Below, one piece after another: positions 47,401 through 60,400 of a stretch of 64,000 nucleotides of DNA; position 1 is the stretch's first letter, and each line of letters starts with the position of its first letter. A program made the translations under genes and the position numbers. The notes beneath the pieces are model-generated. The model searched no databases and was not told where the DNA came from. It was given only the letters and a program-made list of their open reading frames with translations. Location of the stretch: contig ML133488.1 in NCBI GenBank assembly GCA_003864495.1, positions 3,012,674 to 3,076,673 of the forward strand, given 5' to 3'. The DNA comes from Nemopilema nomurai (Eukaryota > Cnidaria > Scyphozoa > Rhizostomeae > Rhizostomatidae).

Positions 47401-50400
47401 CATTCGAAAACAAAACAAAAATATTCACTAAAAATCTCAAAATGAAAACCATGTTTAGTAACACTCTTATTTGCTGTCGCAATGCAAGTTACAGATACCA
47501 TTTCCAGCTTTAAAAGTGGAATAATATTCTTGAACTGTGAACTGTATAGACCCATCGTGGCTCAGGTTGGGTTTTTGAAATGATAAATACCTTGGATTGT
47601 AAATTTTAAAAATACTAAAAAAAGGAAAAAAGGAACATTTTGAAATCTGTTTATATGTACTCATACTTAATTAGTGATTATTTCAGTTTTATTTGTGTTT
47701 TTTCCTTTGTAGTAGGCTTTGATAAGCTTTTATAGTGTAGCTATTTTTAGACGCCTAATTCAAATCAATAGAAAAAAAACAAGTAAGTTGTCACTATTGT
47801 ATTACGTGAAATGCATAGTTTGTTACTTGCAGATTAACCGTCGCATCGCCTCGTTTGTCCATCGAAAAAGGCTGGAGGTGGATGCGTACAACAGACGCGA
47901 GTTCTGTGTTTTTCGCAGTAACAAGGAAGGTGAGATCCTCTATGCACCTGTTTTTCAATAAACAAAAGCCTTCTGAACACATGCTTAGTTTTGAAATATT
48001 TCGATATTAAAAGCTTCTGTTTGATATCAAGGGAAACACGGAATTGCTATTCGAATGCCTCGTTAGTTTGTAATCAAAAACTGCTATTAGCACCTACCAA
48101 GCACCTTTCTATGTTCCTTCATGAAATAAACTAATTTGACGATTGATGTATTTTTATTTTGTTCTTAAATGGTGTGCTTTGGCGCTAGGCTTTGCTGGTG
48201 CCATTGCCTTTGATAAACATGAATCATTGCCAAATGCTCGCATAGTCTTTTACAGTCACAAAGGTATCAAACTCGATTTTGGACCTTCGGTGTTCCACAC
48301 ATTCATATATCTAATCATTTGTTGGTTTTAAGGCTTTTCCCCATAGATAGTCATATATGTTTGAATATTTATGGAGGTAATTCGTAACTGGCTAGGCTGG
48401 TTTTAAATAACAGGGGTTAAACTATTGAAAATATAGTAGCTTTGACATCGACCAAGCTTTGTTTTTGCCGCAGAATATGTTGTACGAATAGAGATAGTTA
48501 GAGAAGCGTGGAGATGTCATGACGCCTATGTTGATTGTCGATACACATGTCTATAAGAGCTGCAAGAGTTGCCAGGTAATATAAGTGAACTGATGGAAAG
48601 GTTAAAAAATGAGACTTAACCTGTAATAATTTATTTAGAAAGAAAAAAATATCTGTATGACAAGGTCCACGTTGAAAATTAATTGGCTTGTATTGTGTAT
48701 AGATTCTACCTGCGCCAGATCTGACGCCGCATTTGTTCCACGACATGGAAAGAAAAGCTTGTTAAAAAGTGAGTCAAATAAATCAAAGTCAGCTTATTTT
48801 TGCTAACATGGGATAGTATAAACCACGGGGTGTAATTTGACAGGCAATCTTAAATCTGATACTTTTTACTCTTCAGTGGCAATGACTTTGTTTCCAAACC
48901 AAACGAATCAATTTTTCTGAATCTTCTAACTCGATAATTTCCTAGGATTTCAGCAATTCTTCCATTTAAGAATTATTCACGTTTTTCACATAATGTTAAA
49001 TGCACAGTTGCTATTCCCCATTGTCTGTTGCTACCACAAGCCTCGCTTCTGTGTCCTTTGCCATTTTATTGTCAGTGCGCACAGTTTCGTGTTTTTATAA
49101 TTGCAAATTGCGTGACGCACGACCCGATGAAACCCATTGTGATGCCCTTCTGTGAAATACAAAACACGAATGCATCCTTTTCAAATGCCTGCACGCGTTT
49201 AGAATCAACAAGGAATTTAACAAACCCCCCCTTCTATTTCCCCTCATTACCAATGTTAAATTCGTTTTCTTTTTTGACAATGTCCAAGGGTAAGTTCGCG
49301 TGAACTTTTATCGTTCCCCTTTTTTTTCTAGCATACAGGGTTTATAACAAAGTGGATGCTTCGCGCAGTCCTTATTCAAACAAAACACCCAACCGATTAA
49401 AAGCGGCTAACAGTGCTTGGCCTCCTTTCCATCCATCAACATCATTGGGCCTAAAGCACATCCCTGCGGAGACGTATGAAAGAGTGGACAATTTGCATCA
49501 GCATGTATTCGCAAAGCCTTTAAAGAAAGGAGACGGGGGTAATGCGCTTTCCTGTTTCTCATTATAATTCATGATGTTATTGTTGTTGTTGTTGTTGTGT
49601 GTTGTTGTTGTGGTATTTTGTTGTTGTCGTTGGTGTTGTAATACATGTCCAGTTGTTGTTGTAAATCGATTAGATTCTATTAAAATGCAAAGGATTCGAC
49701 TGCTCCGTTCTCCAAGCTGTTCGTAACAAGACTGCGGGTTTCTAGTGCTGTATCCATCACTCTAATCCACCGGCAGATTTATGCGCTGCTCCCTTTGCCT
49801 CATTGCCCCTAGCACTTTTAAGTCTTTTTGGTCACATGTCACACTCGAAGTCTGCAGCTCATGGTCGGTGATGATACACAAGCTGCCAGCGACTTTGATG
49901 GAAAATGAGATATTTACTGTTTCTAAAAGCAGAATTTTGATTTAATTTTGTGCGGTTTCTCTTTCATTTTATTTTTTTATTAATATCCGGAAAAGAATTT
50001 CTCTTTGTGCGTTTAATGAATTTTAATCTCGTTCGGCCCTCGTGCTAAAATGTGTTTTGAGCATTTATTGTGATATGTCTGCATAGTTTGAAATCCAGAA
50101 ACACGTCCTCTGAAGCAAACATTCGTAATCAATTGGCAACACATTCGTCATAGAGAAATAATTCTGAGTTTTGGTGACGAAGCATTGATTAACGAACAGG
50201 AATATAAGCAAGTCCTGACACCACACTGCCATGGCCTAATTTTGGCAAAGACAATACATTTGAATCATTTCATTGCCAGGCACAGAAGTACTTTATGCAG
50301 CTCTGGGGTGGAATAAAACTTATGTTTGCTACTTAAATCAGCGTTACTCTCTTTGTTAAAAACTTTACTTGTGCTACATGCTAACATGCTATTATGGAGC

Positions 50401-52638
50401 CATACGATTTGAAGTTCATTCCCTACCTTGTTGGAGCTGCCTTTGTTTCATGCTGAAATGGTACCTGAGCTTGTTAGAAACTCTGGTTCATTTTGCAGCC
50501 CATATATGTATGCGCATTGCCTATAAAAACTTTATCAATACTTTTTCTTCAATGCTCTGCTAAGTTGTTGTCTGCTTCCTATTTTCAGATGAGGTTCAGT
50601 CCAGTCGCTCTGTTATGGGGATAATAAAATGTCTAGAAGATCGTGTACTCCAGTTAGAAAGCTTATCACCTGAGTATTTTGCCCGCAATAACAAGGTATA
50701 TTGCTCTTTGCTTCAGAAAAAAATTATCCACAATTCCTCACCAAGTGATGCTCTTTTGACAAATTTTTAGATTAGCTACAATGGCTGCCAGTTATTAGTG
50801 TTTACAGTTATTTGATACGCCCCGATCTATTAACACCCCCTAATTCTCCCTATGCAACAATAATTTCTGAGAATAAAATTGGGTGCACTCTTCATTGAAA
50901 ATTTTGTTTTCAAAATCTACTTTGAGTTTATGCCGCCGTCTTAGAGCCATCTTGACAAATTTTTAGATTAGCCTCAATGTTTGATTTGATTTGATTTGAT
51001 TTGTTTCTACCTTGCATCCGAAGGTAGTTTGAGGACACTGAGAAGCTTAAGCTTATCGAGCAGTGTCCTGGTCCTTCCTCTCGATGTGACCACACCTCGT
51101 GATTCCTTATGCCTGGAATTACAGAGAGCTGGCGACTCTCCTCACTCTGAGTGAAAGTTTGGTCATGCCAGGGACTCGAACCACGGACCCTTGGGTCCGT
51201 AGTCAGCGCCTCTAACCACTGAGCCATCCTCGCACATATATCTTTGTTTGCCAAACAAAAGTTCTTGGAGAGCCACAATATCTTTTTTTTGCGTTTTCAG
51301 ACATTTGACATGCCCCGATCATCTATCAACACCCCCTATTTCCCCACAAAAATGTTGGTAGCAATGTACAGCGTCCAGTCAATCTGGTGAAGAATGTTGG
51401 GCGAAAAAATGACGCTTCATTTGGCAGCAAGACAACATTGTTTCTAGAAAGGGGGGAGGGTAGTGGATAACCCAAATACCCAAATCAAAGAATTGTCGTT
51501 TGTGTTCCTACACTTTTTGCAGGCAGTGTAAAACTAATATTCTAGCTTAAGGTGCGTGATTGTGATCTTTCGGTGCATTTCTGTTTTTAAAGGAAATGCA
51601 TTTTGAAGAAGGAAAAGATTTAGAAAAGTTCCGACATGGAGACCGCGAATGCAGCCAGCAGGTATCCTTCATTTAATTCACTGGGCAACAATTAAGAAAA
51701 TGTGGGGGTTACAACCCCTGCCCTTTTTGGCAAGGAAGTGAATTTTGCCCTATTCCCATGGTAATCCAATGTCTTTATGCCCCATTTCTACCACGAAACC
51801 CCTGCCCTTAAAATACCCTAGTTGCGCTCCTGTATGAAGAGATCCGTATTTATTGTGAACCCTGAAAGCAGAACGGACGGAAATTTCCCCTTGATTCTTC
51901 TGATTATTGAAACGGCAATACAACTAAACGGTAGACATAACGCAATAAGTAGCTGCATCATTTGTCACTAGTGGTTTCATCTTTGAGTTGCTTGGCAAGG
52001 TGTAATGCAGAATCCCTTTCACAAAGTGCATGTTGATATTGTGATGTGAGATGTTAAAGAGATGACCAAAGTAATTTATACACAGAGCTTGTTATGATCG
52101 AAGCTTCTGTGTTAATGGTGATGAGACTTGGTAATTATTTTCAATTTTTCATGATTGAAGTATTTAGCTACCTTTTGCAGCTGTGTTTTTTTGGTTTAAT
52201 TTTTTTCATTTTTGTTTGTAAATATTTTCGCAATTTTTCGTTTATTTGAACCGGTGTTAGTATAACACAAAAGCCAAATGCCGTACTTCGTGCTTCGCTT
52301 ACTTCTTTGTGAACGTAAAGAAAACACCCTTGCCGAATTAAAAGCACTCCAGAATGATAATGCAAATATATGATGTTGACGAAGCTCTTTCATATAAGAC
52401 CTAAAGATTGGTCTTGATGCTTCTTACATTTGGTAAAGGAAGGCCTCTAGCGTTTTAATTTTATTGAGATCTAAAGTCGAATATTAAATGGAAAGCTATT
52501 CATTGTTGTCGGGTTGTAAGAAAACATCCTTAATCATCGGTGTCTTTTATTTCGTAGACTTTAAAGGATGCTGCTATGATGGAGAAAAGAATTAATGAGC
52601 TTAGAGGCATTCTACAGTCGAAGTCGAACCCCACTTGA
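44417..52638 (+). CDS. MBIP: MBIP, MAP3K12-binding inhibitory protein / ATAC complex subunit (5' end unresolved)
   Basis: Secure exons: 45616-45694, 46474-46538, 47833-47929, 48703-48768, 49332-49538, 50589-50695, 51593-51661 and 52558-52638. Likely: 45037-45162. Tentative: a first exon 44417-44525 (MAAVGAWTPI...) and 47163-47208. Family blocks are INRRIASFVHRKRLEVDAYN followed by RREFC, then STCARSDA, and a coiled-coil end with CLEDRVLQLESLSPEYF. The C-terminus AAMMEKRINELRGIL matches the leucine-zipper tail. Human MBIP is a subunit of the GCN5/PCAF-containing ATAC histone acetyltransferase and binds the kinase DLK. Phases do not join exon 44417-44525 directly to 45037, nor 47208 to 47833. 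A missing small exon or alternative acceptors are needed there. AATAAA is at 53059-53064. Confidence 0.88.
46015..46033. repeat. Poly-G tract (19 G)
   Basis: An uninterrupted G run in MBIP intron 3, next to GAGA. A G-quadruplex could form, but length may also reflect assembly or slippage error. Confidence 0.8.
46673..46743 (-). tRNA. tRNA-Gly (anticodon GCC)
   Basis: On the - strand a 71-nt cloverleaf is seen. The acceptor strand GCATTGG pairs with CCAATGC, followed by discriminator A. The A box is TGGTTCAGTGGTAGAA. The anticodon loop CTGCCAC sits in a paired stem (CTCGC with GCGGG, allowing a wobble). The T-arm ACCGGGGTTCGATTCCCCGC contains the B box GGTTCGATTCC. The sequence is nearly the animal tRNA-Gly-GCC consensus, with a compensated change in the T stem. 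A pol III terminator (TTTTT on the - strand) is at about 46664-46668. It lies antisense in MBIP intron 4. Confidence 0.97.
49571..49665. repeat. GTT microsatellite
   Basis: An imperfect (GTT)n run with interruptions, in the MBIP intron after the exon ending at 49538. Confidence 0.9.
50755..51350. repeat. Local duplication of about 100 bp, second copy split by a SINE
   Basis: GACAAATTTTTAGATTAGC occurs at about 50757 and 50952, followed in both copies by YACAATG-like sequence. GCCCCGATCTATTAACACCCCC at about 50820 recurs as GCCCCGATCATCTATCAACACC at about 51313. The 50980-51236 SINE lies inside the second copy. It is in the MBIP intron between the exons ending 50695 and starting 51593. Confidence 0.65.
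50980..51236 (-). mobile_element. tRNA-derived SINE
   Basis: Read on the - strand, the head TGCGAGGATGGCTCAGTGGT contains a pol III A box (TGGCTCAGTGGTTAGAGG). A B box GGTTCGAGTCC follows 35-40 bases on. Next is an unrelated body of about 170 bp (TCACTCAGAGTGAGGAGAG, GGACCAGGACACTGCTCGAT) and a 3' tail of (AAATC)n seen as TTTGATTTGATTTG on the + strand. This is the standard tRNA head, body and simple-repeat tail of a SINE. It has no coding capacity. No clear target duplication was found. Confidence 0.88.
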
Positions 52639-54415
52639 CAACGTGATTTGTTGAATCATTTTTATGTCAGCAGGCACAACTGCAGCCTAACTATATTTAT
52701 TGCTTCATGTCTTGTCGGTTTTGAGGCTTAAAAGGCCCAACTTTCGTTTTAGCTCAAATTCGTGGCTAGGCCAAGCGACTCCTGTTTCTTTTGTCGTGTA
52801 CACTATAGTGTCTTGATATAGGGGCTGAGACCCGCGATGTCGAGAAATCCACACCAAAACTACTTTTTCTAAATTCCTGATAGGTCTGTCTCTAACTCTG
52901 ACTCATACTGTATCATGTGATATACATGTCACTCAATTAGTATGATGTCATGGCTCAGACATCATGTACACTCTGCCATATTGTTTAATTGTTATTCTGG
53001 GCTTCCTTTTTTATTGTCTTATTTTCCATACATCAATTTTTGTACTTTTTTCTTCTGAATAAAAGAGGCTTTAGCTTATCTCTGATTCTGTATTACGTTT
53101 CAATAGCCTAACATTCTTTTTTATTTCCCGTATGATGGCCATCGCGATAAGGCATCTGCTTTTTGAATCAGCCTAAAAACAACGTCATTTGCTATCCTCT
53201 TAAAGATATCTATCAATCTCATTTCGTCTTGCCAGATAATTTTGCTTCATTCCAACTCTTTTAAAAGATCTTTAGTTTGATTATTCGTTCGTTGTTTTTG
53301 TTGAGTTTTATGAAGCGCCGTGTCTCGAAAAAATAATTCGCTTTTACCGAATATATCACCTATTATCGTTGATCGTTATACACTATTATATACACTATTT
53401 CCATCACTTTTATATTCAAATCATTTGAATGGATTTTCAATCATTAGTATTATTTCTTAACGAACCTGTTTATGTTTCTGAGTGTAGCTTCAAAGAATCT
53501 TTCCAAGCCTCATCCTGACATCTTTATGTGCCTAAGCAGATGTATAAAGTTTTAAATCGATGTATCATAAAAAAATTCGAAACTGGAAAATTAGGAAAAT
53601 TGGAGCCACACTATAAAGGGAGCTTTGCATTTGCCTACTATTACAATAATTGTGTGTTTTACTGCTATGTATTGTCTTCATTTCCCATATAGAAGTAATC
53701 TTTATAATGTCTAATATGCTTAGTTTGCTGGATTGACGACCCTAAAGATGGTACTTTACTCCCTTTGTGCCCTCGTAACTGTCACTTGTCATAAGCACTT
53801 AAGGTGTCGTTTTGTGCCATACCAGTTCAAATATGTCTAACGAAAGTGGATTTTTGGTGAAATCTAGCGACCTAGAGAACTTACATTCACGAATTCATTT
53901 TCACATAAGGCAAATGTTTTGCAAAAAGGTTTTTTATTTTCTTCATGTAAGCTTGTATAAAACTTTTTAATTCAATGTTTAATTGATATGATGTTTCGCC
54001 ATGATATAGCTCGAAAAAATGTTTAACTTCAAAATTTGTAGTATTTTATTGAGACATTACTAGATACTGTCTCGTAGGAGTAGGAAAGTGCTCAACAATT
54101 AATGATTCGTGGACAACCATTAGAAATATTAGCGGAACGTCCGTTTTGGGCGTAAACGTCAATTTTTAAAAAATTCCAAGACAGCGATCTCAGCTCATGA
54201 CACTAAATGCTTATGCAGACATTAACCCCCCCCCGGGTAATCTGAGCAGCCTTCTGATGTTCACCGAAAATGCCAAAGTTTGACGGGGGATGACGTCTTG
54301 CGGAAATATCAATAGCTTCACTATGATGGCCGATCTTGATCGTTAGTTGTTCACAAACATCTGCGCGATGTAGAAACGGGAAAGTTTCGTGCAAGGACTG
54401 TCGAAAAGCCTAAAC
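52639..54415. other. Intergenic between MBIP and PACS
   Basis: MBIP 3' UTR with AATAAA at 53059-53064, then AT-rich DNA. A short CCCCCCCCCCGGG tract is at about 54228-54236. No other gene was seen. Confidence 0.5.
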
Positions 54416-57400
54416 ATGGCTGAGAAGTTGCCAAAACCGCGACCCATGAATCTATTTTCTCAATGGGATGTAGAAGGAACTTCGTCTAGCTGCGTGCCAA
54501 GGTTTGTTTTCAATATGCGTTTTTTCTAGTAGCCCCTTACCGGTTAGATTTTACCATGATTTGTCTGACTTAACAAAGAGGAAAATCGTCAACTCTTGGA
54601 AAGAAGAATTGGTGATTTGTTGGAGAATGATTATGGCTTTCAGGTTAAACAATCTCTTCAATCTTTGCCGAGTTTGAAGGCGTGCATCATCCTGCAGTGT
54701 TCTCTCCCCATGTTTGCATCTGCAGGGGAAAGTAACGCTTGCCAGTAGGCCCATATTCCAAGCAGAGGGTGATATACAACAGATTCGCCTTTTCTTTTAT
54801 TCTGGAACTCCTGTAGACCTATAAATGCACAAGACTCTATCTTGTGACCACAAACAGTGTAGTAATTTGCTTTGCATCTAAACGGCTGTATGTAAGTCCG
54901 TTAGTAGGATTTTTCTCTTCCTCATGCCTGCTTACCATAATTTAAATCACTGCAAGTTCTTACATGACCTTGAATACTGACTTTTTTGCTGGACACTTTA
55001 TTACAGCGATCAGTAGTTTATCTGTGAAACCTCGATGAAAAAATGAAGATTCTGGCCTTTAAGATTAAACAAATTGTTTCAATTCAACAAGCAAAGGTAT
55101 TTCAGAGAATATCTTCCCCCAATAATCTAAATCGAAGGCTGCTCAGACTTTTTGTATATATCTTTTAATATTATTGCACGGAAGCGTGCTACTTTTTATT
55201 GAATAATAGGAACTATTCATTAAAATTTCACCATTTTTAGCTTCTATTTGAATGCAATTTCAGCCAATCTATGATAAATTGTATTGAAAAAATTTGTTTT
55301 TTGGTTGGAATCTCATAACATTCCATAAATCTAGATCTATTCAAGTGTGGCCACTTTCGGAAAATATTTCCTCTTACCATGTCAAACCTTGCTGAAACAA
55401 TCTTTATAGAATTGACTTCAATGAGTTCCATTTACAGGTTAAAACTTCCAAAGTTGAATTTCTTTGGATATATAATTTCAGAAATGCTGATTTTATAAAT
55501 AACATCTTTTATCTGTCATTCTTGACATTAATTTTTAATGTTATTTTACATTGTTGTTAATTATGAAAATAATTTGCATTAGTCATTTTGTTTTGCTGGT
55601 TTCAATGTTAGACATTAAAACTGCCCCAAATTAATTATGTTGCCAAAACCTGTACCTTTTCCCATGAGTAATCAAAATTTTTTAAGGGGAAAGAATCTTT
55701 TAACTAATTTTTTAATAGTGAATGTGTACTTTCAAGCTGTAAATTTGAAACAGCAAACATGTGTCTATTCCATTGCAAGGATATTGATGACTTGGAGAAC
55801 AAAGAAAACTTGTCAAAAATTTGCCAATTTTCTGCTAAATTCAATGCTTTTTTGTAGCTTTGTTAATGAAAATCCATTAGTAGACGCAGATTTTATTGTA
55901 ATCCCCTTGCAATCTTTTCCTTATCAGTAGGTTTTTGTTTCCCTAAACTTGAACAGTAAATTTTGTAACCAACTTTTAAATCCTTCAGTCTTTCTGGGCC
56001 ATATCAACAAATATCTAACAATATATGGATGGAAATCATTTCTTCCAATAACAAGGCTCTGTATCATATGCATTGTATCCTATTTGCCCCTTCTGCAACC
56101 ATCTTTACAGTTTGGAGTGATCAAAGCAAATTCATCTATGACCAATTGGTTTAGAATCAACTAAAGCAAAGCCAATCATATAGAAAGCATATTTTATCAT
56201 CTAACAATGCTCTGAGTATGCAAGTATGGTAAATGGCCAGGCTGAGATAATAAGTTTGTGATCTTTCTTAATTTTCTCAGTGGTTTTTATCAACATCTGG
56301 CTATTCATTCTGTCAGCCTTTGGTTCTTTCTAAATATGAAGAAGTGAGCAAGTATTGTTATATTATGGTACCATTGTTTCATCTAATCTAGTTATTGTTT
56401 TATAGATTAAGTTTCATATTAACCCCGTCTGTGCTCAAAAGGAACATATATGAGAAAACAGCATGAGATTTTGGGCTTAAAAGGCCCCTCTCTTAAGTAC
56501 AATTAATTTATATATTTTCAGGGACTTTGATAAAACAGACCATAATTTGTAATCTCCTTATTTTTTTACCTCTATGCTTTCATCTGAGGAATTGATTTTT
56601 CCCCTTTGTTATCAGATGCTTGTCTCATATGAATTCATATTGCAAATTAATTTCCTCATCAAATTGGAAGGCCATTGGTTATATTTAATATGCCACAAAA
56701 TAAGAATCAATTCATTATCAACTTCTAATAGTAACTTGCAATTAGATTGGCAAAACTAAAAGGAAGCTATAAAACAATTGTAAAGCCTGCTGCTACAACT
56801 ATAGGCTATTGGCAAAAATAAGGGAAGTCATAACTTTGCATGCACTGTGCACTTTGTTGGATCAATTATTTTTTCAATATATTATCTACTGATCAGGTTA
56901 CTAAAGCTTCTAACGCTCTTCTTTTGAATATTTTTTATCATAAGTGTCTGACTTGCTTTCTTCTGTTATAAAAGATTCAAATGTTAAAAAAGCAACAACA
57001 TTTTTTGATAAATTTCATAATTACTGATCAGTTTGATTTTTAATCCTGTTCCATTTTTGTTTTTGGGAGAGAAAGAATAACCAGACAGTCTACTTTTTAT
57101 AATTGTGAATTTACATGAGCAAGTGTCTCTAGAAGTTCACAAGATAGTAACTTGTAGAAAATTGTTTTTATTAGGACATGTGTTTTGCATCTAGTGATAA
57201 TATGTTTTGTCTAATATGTTCAAGATGCTTGATGTATGAAATTTACTGCAGAAATAGCCCAAAATTAAAACGTTCTGTGGAAGATGTGTTAATAAAGAAC
57301 AGCTGCTGCTTTGATGAAAAGTCAGATCTAAGTACCCCTCATGTAAGCAAGCCTAGACCATTTACTAACTGTGGATATCATGCGGAAGACTCACAAGTCA

Positions 57401-60400
57401 GAGATTCTTTTAAAAACCCTTTCAGCCTTGCAAATTTAAGTTACATTGGCAGGTTGACCTCCTTCTCAACTCTGTGTTGGTCTTGATGAAAATATTTGAA
57501 AGTACTTTAATACCAACTTTTTAAAGTAGAATGCTAGCAGTTATGAAAAATAGATCAAATAAATTGATTACAATATGTTTTTCTACTCAGTATTGTGGTA
57601 GACATTCTGGATAAGCAATTTATCTTATAAAAAACCTTTGCATTCGCCTGTGTAGCGTTTTCATTCTTCTAAGACAAAGAGGTCTCTTTGTTAGAAACAG
57701 GTAAGGCAAAGTCAACAGTATGATAAGAAAGCTATCAATATGTTTTCAATCTTCTTTCAATCGTAAAATTTGCGATTGCGGCAGATATGTTCTTCCAAAT
57801 GGATTTCGCAAACACTAACCGTCCTTTATTGAAAAGTGAATTAATATTTGCACATGCCATCTTAGATTTCTTACTCATTAGCCCAAAAAAGCTTGTTTTC
57901 TTTATTTGCATGCAACTGTCGTCAATCTCAAGAAAAAGAAGATTTTCAACTGGGAATTTTTTTAAATCTTGTCGAAAAGGATAACGTAAAGCTATAGCTT
58001 TCTGGAAGTGCTTGATTTTGTGTCAAGATCGTACGAAAAATTGGTAAACCTGGAAATCGAAATTAGCTTTGTTTTGTACAATTCTCAAGTTTTTCTTATA
58101 CAATAGAGTCAGCCATATTGAATCATAGGGTCATATAGACTTATCCTTTTCATTCGATAACATCACGTACTTATTTTTGACTTTAGTGTTCATACGGAAC
58201 TGTACTGTTTTAGGTTTAGGTGCGGGCTCCGCCTAAGTATTGTAATGCACAAACCTTTTCGAATTTAAAATTTATGTCACTATTGTAATATGGTCATGAT
58301 AACTTCCCAAATGTAACGACTTTGTATGATCGAAATTAAGACCCACTACAAGCAGAGACAGGAACTGCCATGTACCCCTTTTGGTGCTTTTGGAACACTT
58401 TATGGTATCAGATAATCACCGTGGATTGATGTAATTTTACGCTGTGGTCTGTCAGATTCATTTGCAAAATTGCTGAGCCTCAGTTCATTTTTGTTCAAAG
58501 TGTGGTCTCCACCACCAAGAAAGAGCTTAAGTATTTAAAGACTCTGAAATAATTAAAAGGGTAATGACCAGGAGCAAAAGTTTATCACAACGCTGTGTCT
58601 ATGGCTATGATCATAGCTATGATTTTAATTCGTCATCTTGATCTAATTTTTACGGATAATGCTTCAATTCAATTCATCTTAATATACTTTGCGACACACC
58701 TTTGCAGAAAACTATATAAATCTTTTGGAAAGGCAAAAATCTCTTTTGATTAAAAGACTGCTTTTTGCAAATACTATTACTATAACGTCCTCAGGTTGAA
58801 GTCATAACAAGTATGATAAGAGTGGAATAGGGGATCTGTCTTACTAAAGTGTCACCTGGATTTATATTCAGCCCTAACGACAGCTTCTTGTATGTATTAA
58901 TGATTAATTATGTAGCGAAAAGGGCACGGGAAGGACTCTTCAGCCTCGCCGCAACTTTGTTAAAAAACAGCATTTTGTGATGGCTCAGCGACTCAGGGTC
59001 TAATCATCTTATTTTGAGGACCATGAAAGTTAAGAAAAGTCAGCATTGACTGGGATCTGATTGAGAACCACTAAGGGCAGAATGGCGACCTGTTGACTGT
59101 ATGTCTATCATAGATTTCAATATACTAGTGCATGCATCCACAAACAAAGCAACATTCCTAGCCCTATGCATTATACATATACATTCCGCGAAAATATTTG
59201 CAGGCCACTGTTTTATAAGCATATTCTTTTAAAACCGGCCTCACATGGCACTTGTGTACCTAATTATAAATTATTAAATGTTTATTTTCCATTCATTTGT
59301 CATCAATAAATGACGATTTGCCATGACTGCAGTATTCTCAGCGTCATGATAATCTTGTAGTAATCAACTCACACAATGCCCAAGAATTTCGTTTTCCTGG
59401 CCATAATTTGTCGCTTGATATGAACATGTCTTATCCATACCAATTCCTGCTGTGCTTCATTTAAGCTTCCTGTGAAGTTTTACAATCGGCTGTTTGAGCT
59501 TGCCATGTTTGTTAAATTATTAAAGCCACGGTTCGTGTTTATTTTCGCCTTCTGCTTTAACCTTCATTATTTGTAGACCTATTTTCCTGTTCATTTAAAG
59601 CAGTGAATGTTGTGACACTTTTGTGTGGCTAGCTCAAACCCCGACCTTTGCTTTTGTTTTGTTTACGTGGACAGCAATTCCTGGTCTCAATAATGACAGC
59701 TTGAATAAACTGGCAGTCAATCGTTCGTCTCATCTTATTATAAGCACCTTGAAGCGAAAAACCACTAGGTACACCAGTCGACTTTGAGCCTCAATCCAAG
59801 TCTGAGGAATGGAAACAGCAACATTTTTACTCAGCAATTAAAAGGAAGATAAATGTTTTCAGATGTTTGTTGTCATTTCTTTGAAATCTTCAAGCAGTTG
59901 TTGAATAGCCTACCAGGTCATGGATTGTTTTTTAGATGATAGAGTGCCTTGGACATGGTGCAGATTTCTTTTCAAGCATACATTACCAAAGGACTTCTTA
60001 ACATTTTTCTGTGGTGCATTGACCCAAGTAACCGGTTTCACAGGGAACTGCCTTCGTTGATTTGCCGATCCTTTCTCGTAAGCACTGTTCATGCACTTAT
60101 TTTATAATGAAGCACCAACGCCACCTATATACAAGACACAACCTGTTTGCATTGTGGAAGCGGCGAAGATATGAATAACTTTTTCCGATAAACAGTATCC
60201 AGCTCTCTGAACGAACCTGTTATTCATAATCCTAAAATTCTAACTAAGTAAATCGCAGACGTTATCTCAATAGATTGTCCAAGATAGCACCCAATCTTCC
60301 AGCCCTCTTCTTCCCTTCCTTCGCTTTCATTGCTTTGATGTATTTTGCACAGTTCTGAATTAAGATTTGAGACTTTAAAAGATGTCTTCCAATGGAACGT

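Noticed and set aside
50928..51278. 116-codon - strand ORF containing MAQWLEALTTDPRVRGSS
   Set aside because: It is the conceptual translation of the SINE's tRNA head. Such peptides recur in automatic annotations and are not genes.
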